Assembly: GCA_002102225.1 (NCBI GenBank)
Contig: LQPB01000009.1
Location: 1-56,982 of the forward strand
Direction of reading: 5' to 3'
Source of the DNA: Mycobacterium interjectum
GTDB lineage: Bacteria > Actinomycetota > Actinomycetes > Mycobacteriales > Mycobacteriaceae
Length of the DNA: 56,982 bases
Both the position numbers and the translations under genes were made by a program. Under the pieces are notes generated by a model. That model made no database searches. It was not told where the DNA came from and saw nothing but the letters and a program-made list of their open reading frames with translations. Below are positions 54,501-56,982 of this stretch, piece by piece. Numbering within the stretch: the first letter of the stretch is position 1; each line of letters opens with the position of its first letter.

Positions 54501-56982
54501 GCCGGCGGCCAGCGACTTGCCCTGCCACCAGGTGGCCTGGGTGGCGACGACGTGTCCGGTGCCCTCGAACCGCTCGGAGAGCCGAGCCCAGTCGGAGTCG
54601 ATGTCACCGTCGTCGGTCAGCCACAGCTTGACGAGGTCCTCGCGGGCGCTGGCCCAGCGGTCGTCGAACACGACGGCCTTCTTGGCGTCGAACACCGGTG
54701 CCACCAAACGCGGCCAGTCCGCGCCCAATTCGGCGGTGACCAGGTCGATGAGCTCGGCGTCGGTGGCCGCCGGCGACGCGCTGACCGGATTGTCGTGGCC
54801 CAGCTGGCCCAGGATCAGCCGGGCCGCGGAGGCGAGCACACCGTCGCGACCGGTGATCTGATCGGTGAACTCGCTCAGCGCGGCGGCGTCGATGGTCGCG
54901 CCACCGCCACCGCCGGCCGACGGCAGCGCCACCGAGATGCCGCGGCGCGCGGCGACCGCGGCGACCGCGGCGTCGATGACCCTGTCCACGGATGCGGCGT
55001 CGGCCAGCGCGCCCTCGTGCAGGTGGCCCATCGGGCCCCCGCGGACGCTGGTGCCCTCGCGGGTGCCCAGCGCGACCTCCACCGTGACGTGCTTGACCCA
55101 GCCGTCGCCGAGTTCCCAGGCCTTATTGACCCGGTCGGCGATGGCGGCCGGGCGCTTGCCCGACGGGCCGAGCACCGTGCGCAGCTGGTCGTTGATGGCG
55201 TCGGAAAGCACCGGGCCGTAGGGCTTGTAGGTGCGAGCCAGCTTGGTGACCTGGGACCGCAACCCGGCCAGGTCGGCCTCGGCGGCGCCGTCGATGGCGC
55301 CCAGGTTCAGCTCCGAACCGAGGTCCACCAGCAGCTGGTTGCGCCGCGACGACGCGCCGTCGGTGATGGACTCGATGGAGTCGAGTTCCTCGATCTGGTC
55401 GATGCGCATCTTGGCCGACAGCGCGATGAGCGCCAGGGTGGCGTCGGCGGCGTCGAACGCGATGTCGTCGGGCCTCGGAGCCCCCGACGGCGCCGTCGGC
55501 GCGGGCGCCGTTGCGGCTGCGGCGGTTTCGGGTGCGTCGGCCGCAGGAGCATCGGCCACGTCCTCCTCCGGCTCCGGCTCGGGGTCGGTGTCGGTGGCGA
55601 ACAGCACGGCGACGTCGCGCTCGGCGTTGAGCACTTCCACTGTGCTGTGGGCGTATTCGGGCAGCTTCAGGGTGTTGGTGGCCAGCCCCGCGACGGTCGG
55701 CGACGACTTGACGCCGATCTCGACGAACCGCTCCACGCCCAGACCGCCCGCGGCCTCCTCGATGAACAGCAGGTCCTGGGTCTCGATCCAGCGCACCGGG
55801 CTGGCGAACTGCCATGCCAGCAGCTCGATGAAGACGATGCGCGTCATTTCAACCGGCCGCTCGCGGCGCCAGGTGTCATAGTCGGCCAGAATCTCGTCGA
55901 GCGGCTCGGCGGGCACCAGATCCCGTATTTCCTGGATGAAGTCACGGTCCAGCGTGAACGGCCGCGGCACGAGGTTGGGAATGTAACGCCCGACGATGAT
56001 TTCGGGATCCTTGTCGCGTGGCACGAGCCGTTCCAGCGACCGGCGGAACTCGGCCACACCCACCCGCAACACCCGCGAATGGAAGGGCACGTCGATGCCC
56101 GGTATCAGGATGAACGAACGCCGCCCGCCGCTGAGTTCGCGGCGCCGCTCCACCTCGGCCTCCAAGGCCTCCAGACCGCGCACCGTGCCGGCGATCGCGT
56201 ACTGCGAGCCGCGCAGGTTGTAGTTGACGATCTCGAGGAATTCACCTGTGCTCTCGGCGATTCCGGCCACGAACGCCGGAACCTCGTCGTCGGCAAGGTC
56301 GATCTGCGAGGGTCGGATGGCCGCCAACCGGTAGTTCGAGCGGCCCAGCTCGTCGCGGGGCACGATGTCGTGCATCTTGGAGCCGCGGTGGAACACCGCC
56401 TCCAACAGCGCCTCGAGTTCGAAGATGCCGGTGACGCAAGCCAGCGCGGTGTACTCGCCGACGGAGTGGCCGCAGGCAATCGCGCCCTCGACGAAGGCGC
56501 CCTGCTCGCGCATCTCGGCGACCTGCGCGGCGGCCACGGTGGCCATCGCGACCTGGGTGAACTGCGTCAGGTACAGCACGCCCTCGGGGTGGTTGTAGTG
56601 CACACCGCTGGCGATGATGCTGGTCGGGTTGTCGCGCACCACGTGCAGCACCGAGAAGCCCAGCGTCTCGCGGGTGTACTTGTCCGCGGCGTCCCACACC
56701 TTGCGGGCCGCCTTGGACCGGGCCCGCACCTCCATGCCCATGCCCTTGTGCTGGATGCCCTGGCCGGGGAAGGCGTAGACCGTCTTCGGGGCGGCCAGCC
56801 GGGCGGTCGCCGACATGACCAGGTCGGAGCCAACACGCGCGGCGACCTCCAAAACCTCTGCGCCCTGGTCGATTCCGACGCGGTCCACCCGGAAGTCGAC
56901 CTCGTCGCCCGGGTGCACCATGCCCAGGAATCGCGCGGTCCAACCGATCAGCCGGGCGACGAGGTCGACTTCCGGGTGGACC
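51567..56982 (-). CDS. fas: Type I fatty acid synthase, C-terminal part (N-terminus outside window)
   Basis: About 1,804 codons at the C-terminal side; the family is about 3,070 residues. The frame is open from the right edge. It starts within the dehydratase-like hot-dog domain (MVHPGDEVDFRVDRVG). The malonyl/palmitoyl transferase follows (AFPGQGIQHKGMGMEV, GHSVGEY with Ser near 56465), then the carrier domain (DGASSRRNQLLVDLGSEL, likely attachment Ser in GAS), ketoreductase (AVVTGASKGSIAASVVARLL) and ketosynthase (ACATAAVSVEEG with Cys near 52618; KHDTSTLANDPNE; KSLTGHAKGG). It makes C16-C26 acyl-CoA precursors for mycolates. Corresponds to Rv2524c. Confidence 0.95.
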   Translation of the reverse strand, partial: VHPEVDLVARLIGWTARFLGMVHPGDEVDFRVDRVGIDQGAEVLEVAARVGSDLVMSATARLAAPKTVYAFPGQGIQHKGMGMEVRARSKAARKVWDAADKYTRETLGFSVLHVVRDNPTSIIASGVHYNHPEGVLYLTQFTQVAMATVAAAQVAEMREQGAFVEGAIACGHSVGEYTALACVTGIFELEALLEAVFHRGSKMHDIVPRDELGRSNYRLAAIRPSQIDLADDEVPAFVAGIAESTGEFLEIVNYNLRGSQYAIAGTVRGLEALEAEVERRRELSGGRRSFILIPGIDVPFHSRVLRVGVAEFRRSLERLVPRDKDPEIIVGRYIPNLVPRPFTLDRDFIQEIRDLVPAEPLDEILADYDTWRRERPVEMTRIVFIELLAWQFASPVRWIETQDLLFIEEAAGGLGVERFVEIGVKSSPTVAGLATNTLKLPEYAHSTVEVLNAERDVAVLFATDTDPEPEPEEDVADAPAADAPETAAAATAPAPTAPSGAPRPDDIAFDAADATLALIALSAKMRIDQIEELDSIESITDGASSRRNQLLVDLGSELNLGAIDGAAEADLAGLRSQVTKLARTYKPYGPVLSDAINDQLRTVLGPSGKRPAAIADRVNKAWELGDGWVKHVTVEVALGTREGTSVRGGPMGHLHEGALADAASVDRVIDAAVAAVAARRGISVALPSAGGGGGATIDAAALSEFTDQITGRDGVLASAARLILGQLGHDNPVSASPAATDAELIDLVTAELGADWPRLVAPVFDAKKAVVFDDRWASAREDLVKLWLTDDGDIDSDWARLSERFEGTGHVVATQATWWQGKSLAAGRQIHASLYGRIAAGAENPSPGPYSGETAVVTGASKGSIAASVVARLLDGGATVIATTSKLDDERLAFYRGLYRDHARYGAALWVVAANMASYSDIDALVEWVGTEQTESLGPQSIHIKDAQTPTLLFPFAAPRVVGDLSEAGSRSEMEMKVLLWAVQRLIGGLSKIGAERDIASRLHVVLPGSPNRGMFGGDGAYGEAKSALDALVSRWHAESSWAARVSLAHALIGWTRGTGLMGHNDAIVDAVEDAGVTTYSTDEMAAMLLALCDVESKVAAASKPIEADLTGGLGDAQLDMAELAAKAREEMSTEAAADDGPAEGTIAALPSPPRGFKPAPPPHWDDLDVDPADLVVIVGGAELGPYGSSRTRFEMEVDNELSAAGVLELAWTTGLIRWEDDPQPGWYDTESGELVDESELVERYHDTVVERCGIREFVDDGAIDPDHASPLLVSVFLEKDFAFAVSSEADARAFAEFDPEHTIIRPVPDSSDWQVIRKAGTEIRVPRKTKLSRVVGGQVPTGFDPTVWGISPDMASSIDRLAVWNIVATVDAFLSAGFSPAEVMRYVHPSMVANTMGTGMGGGTSMQTMYHGNLLGRNKPNDIFQEVLPNIVAAHVVQSYIGSYGAMIHPVAACATAAVSVEEGVDKIRLGKAEMVVAGGIDDLTLEGIIGFGDMAATADTGMMRGRGIHDSKFSRPNDRRRLGFVEAQGGGTILLARGDLALKMGLPVLAVVAFAQSFGDGVHTSIPAPGLGALGAGRGGKDSPLARALAKLGVGADDVAVISKHDTSTLANDPNETELHERLADALGRSEGAPLFVVSQKSLTGHAKGGAAVFQMMGLCQMLRDGVIPPNRSLDCVDDELAGSAHFVWVRETLRLGEKFPLKAGMLTSLGFGHVSGLVALVHPQAFIAALDADQRVDYQRRAEARLLAGQRRLVSAIAGGPPMYQRPPDRRFDHDAPEKRQEAAMLLNPAARLGEDEAFIR

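Overview
The window is chromosomal DNA from a slow-growing Mycobacterium. A M. avium-complex-like species is my best guess, but species cannot be fixed from sequence alone. The evidence is very high GC with GTG/TTG starts, mycobacterial-type genes (type I FAS, MmpS/MmpL, LdtB, a mycolate reductase, F420-type reductase) and a gene order that I recognise from memory as the M. tuberculosis Rv2486 (echA14) to Rv2524c (fas) segment. That backbone is interrupted by two blocks, each beside a tRNA gene.

Region 1 (1-9498). A very large minus-strand gene, cut by the left window edge, fuses a fatty-acyl-AMP ligase, an acyl carrier domain and a type I polyketide synthase (KS-AT-DH-then linker leading into ER). 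Next come a TetR regulator divergent from an F420-type reductase with a palindrome between them, a small membrane protein, echA14 and a secreted DUF4189 protein.

Region 2 (9499-22735). A minus-strand catabolic operon, scoA-scoB-accD1-accA1-fadE19-maoC-like-citE-bkdA-bkdB-bkdC, has overlapping start/stop codons at most junctions, plus fadD35 and the divergent TetR gene bkaR. Together these make a branched-chain (leucine) degradation route: BkdABC decarboxylates the keto acid, FadE19 oxidises isovaleryl-CoA, AccA1/AccD1 carboxylates methylcrotonyl-CoA, the MaoC-like protein and CitE hydrate and cleave, and ScoAB handles acetoacetate. Two matching palindromes, upstream of scoA and in the fadD35/bkaR gap, look like the BkaR operators.

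Region 3 (22806-28316). Conserved core genes: an MmpS-like proline-rich membrane protein, an MFS transporter, the mycolate reductase cmrA, a HerA-like ATPase, oligoribonuclease orn, and tRNA-His.

Region 4 (28318-38637). A 10.3 kb integrated phage-like element in the 3' half of tRNA-His, bounded by 50-bp direct repeats with one mismatch. It has a tyrosine integrase at its right end, HTH/excisionase-like genes, an HNH nuclease, an HK97-type capsid protein and a prohead protease. It has no recognisable portal, large terminase, tail or lysis genes. Size and content resemble the phiRv1/phiRv2 elements and capsid-encoding phage satellites. A three-gene cassette encodes an unknown protein, a GNAT acetyltransferase and a protein with an ADP-ribosyltransferase-like motif pattern, and is a candidate accessory cargo. 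Several genes of 44-56 codons lie on the minus strand.

Region 5 (38662-42864). A small conserved protein, L,D-transpeptidase ldtB, a DMT transporter, an Eis-like acetyltransferase and tRNA-Lys.

Region 6 (42865-47159). A second island: an mmpS-mmpL pair and a small cysteine-rich protein between tRNA-Lys and a detached 24-bp copy of the tRNA-Lys 3' end. No integrase is left.

Region 7 (47226-56982). A DUF3556 membrane protein, a DUF3618 protein, peroxiredoxin bcp, an M20 peptidase, acpS, and the C-terminal part of fas, which runs off the right edge. AcpS is placed to arm the carrier domain of FAS-I.
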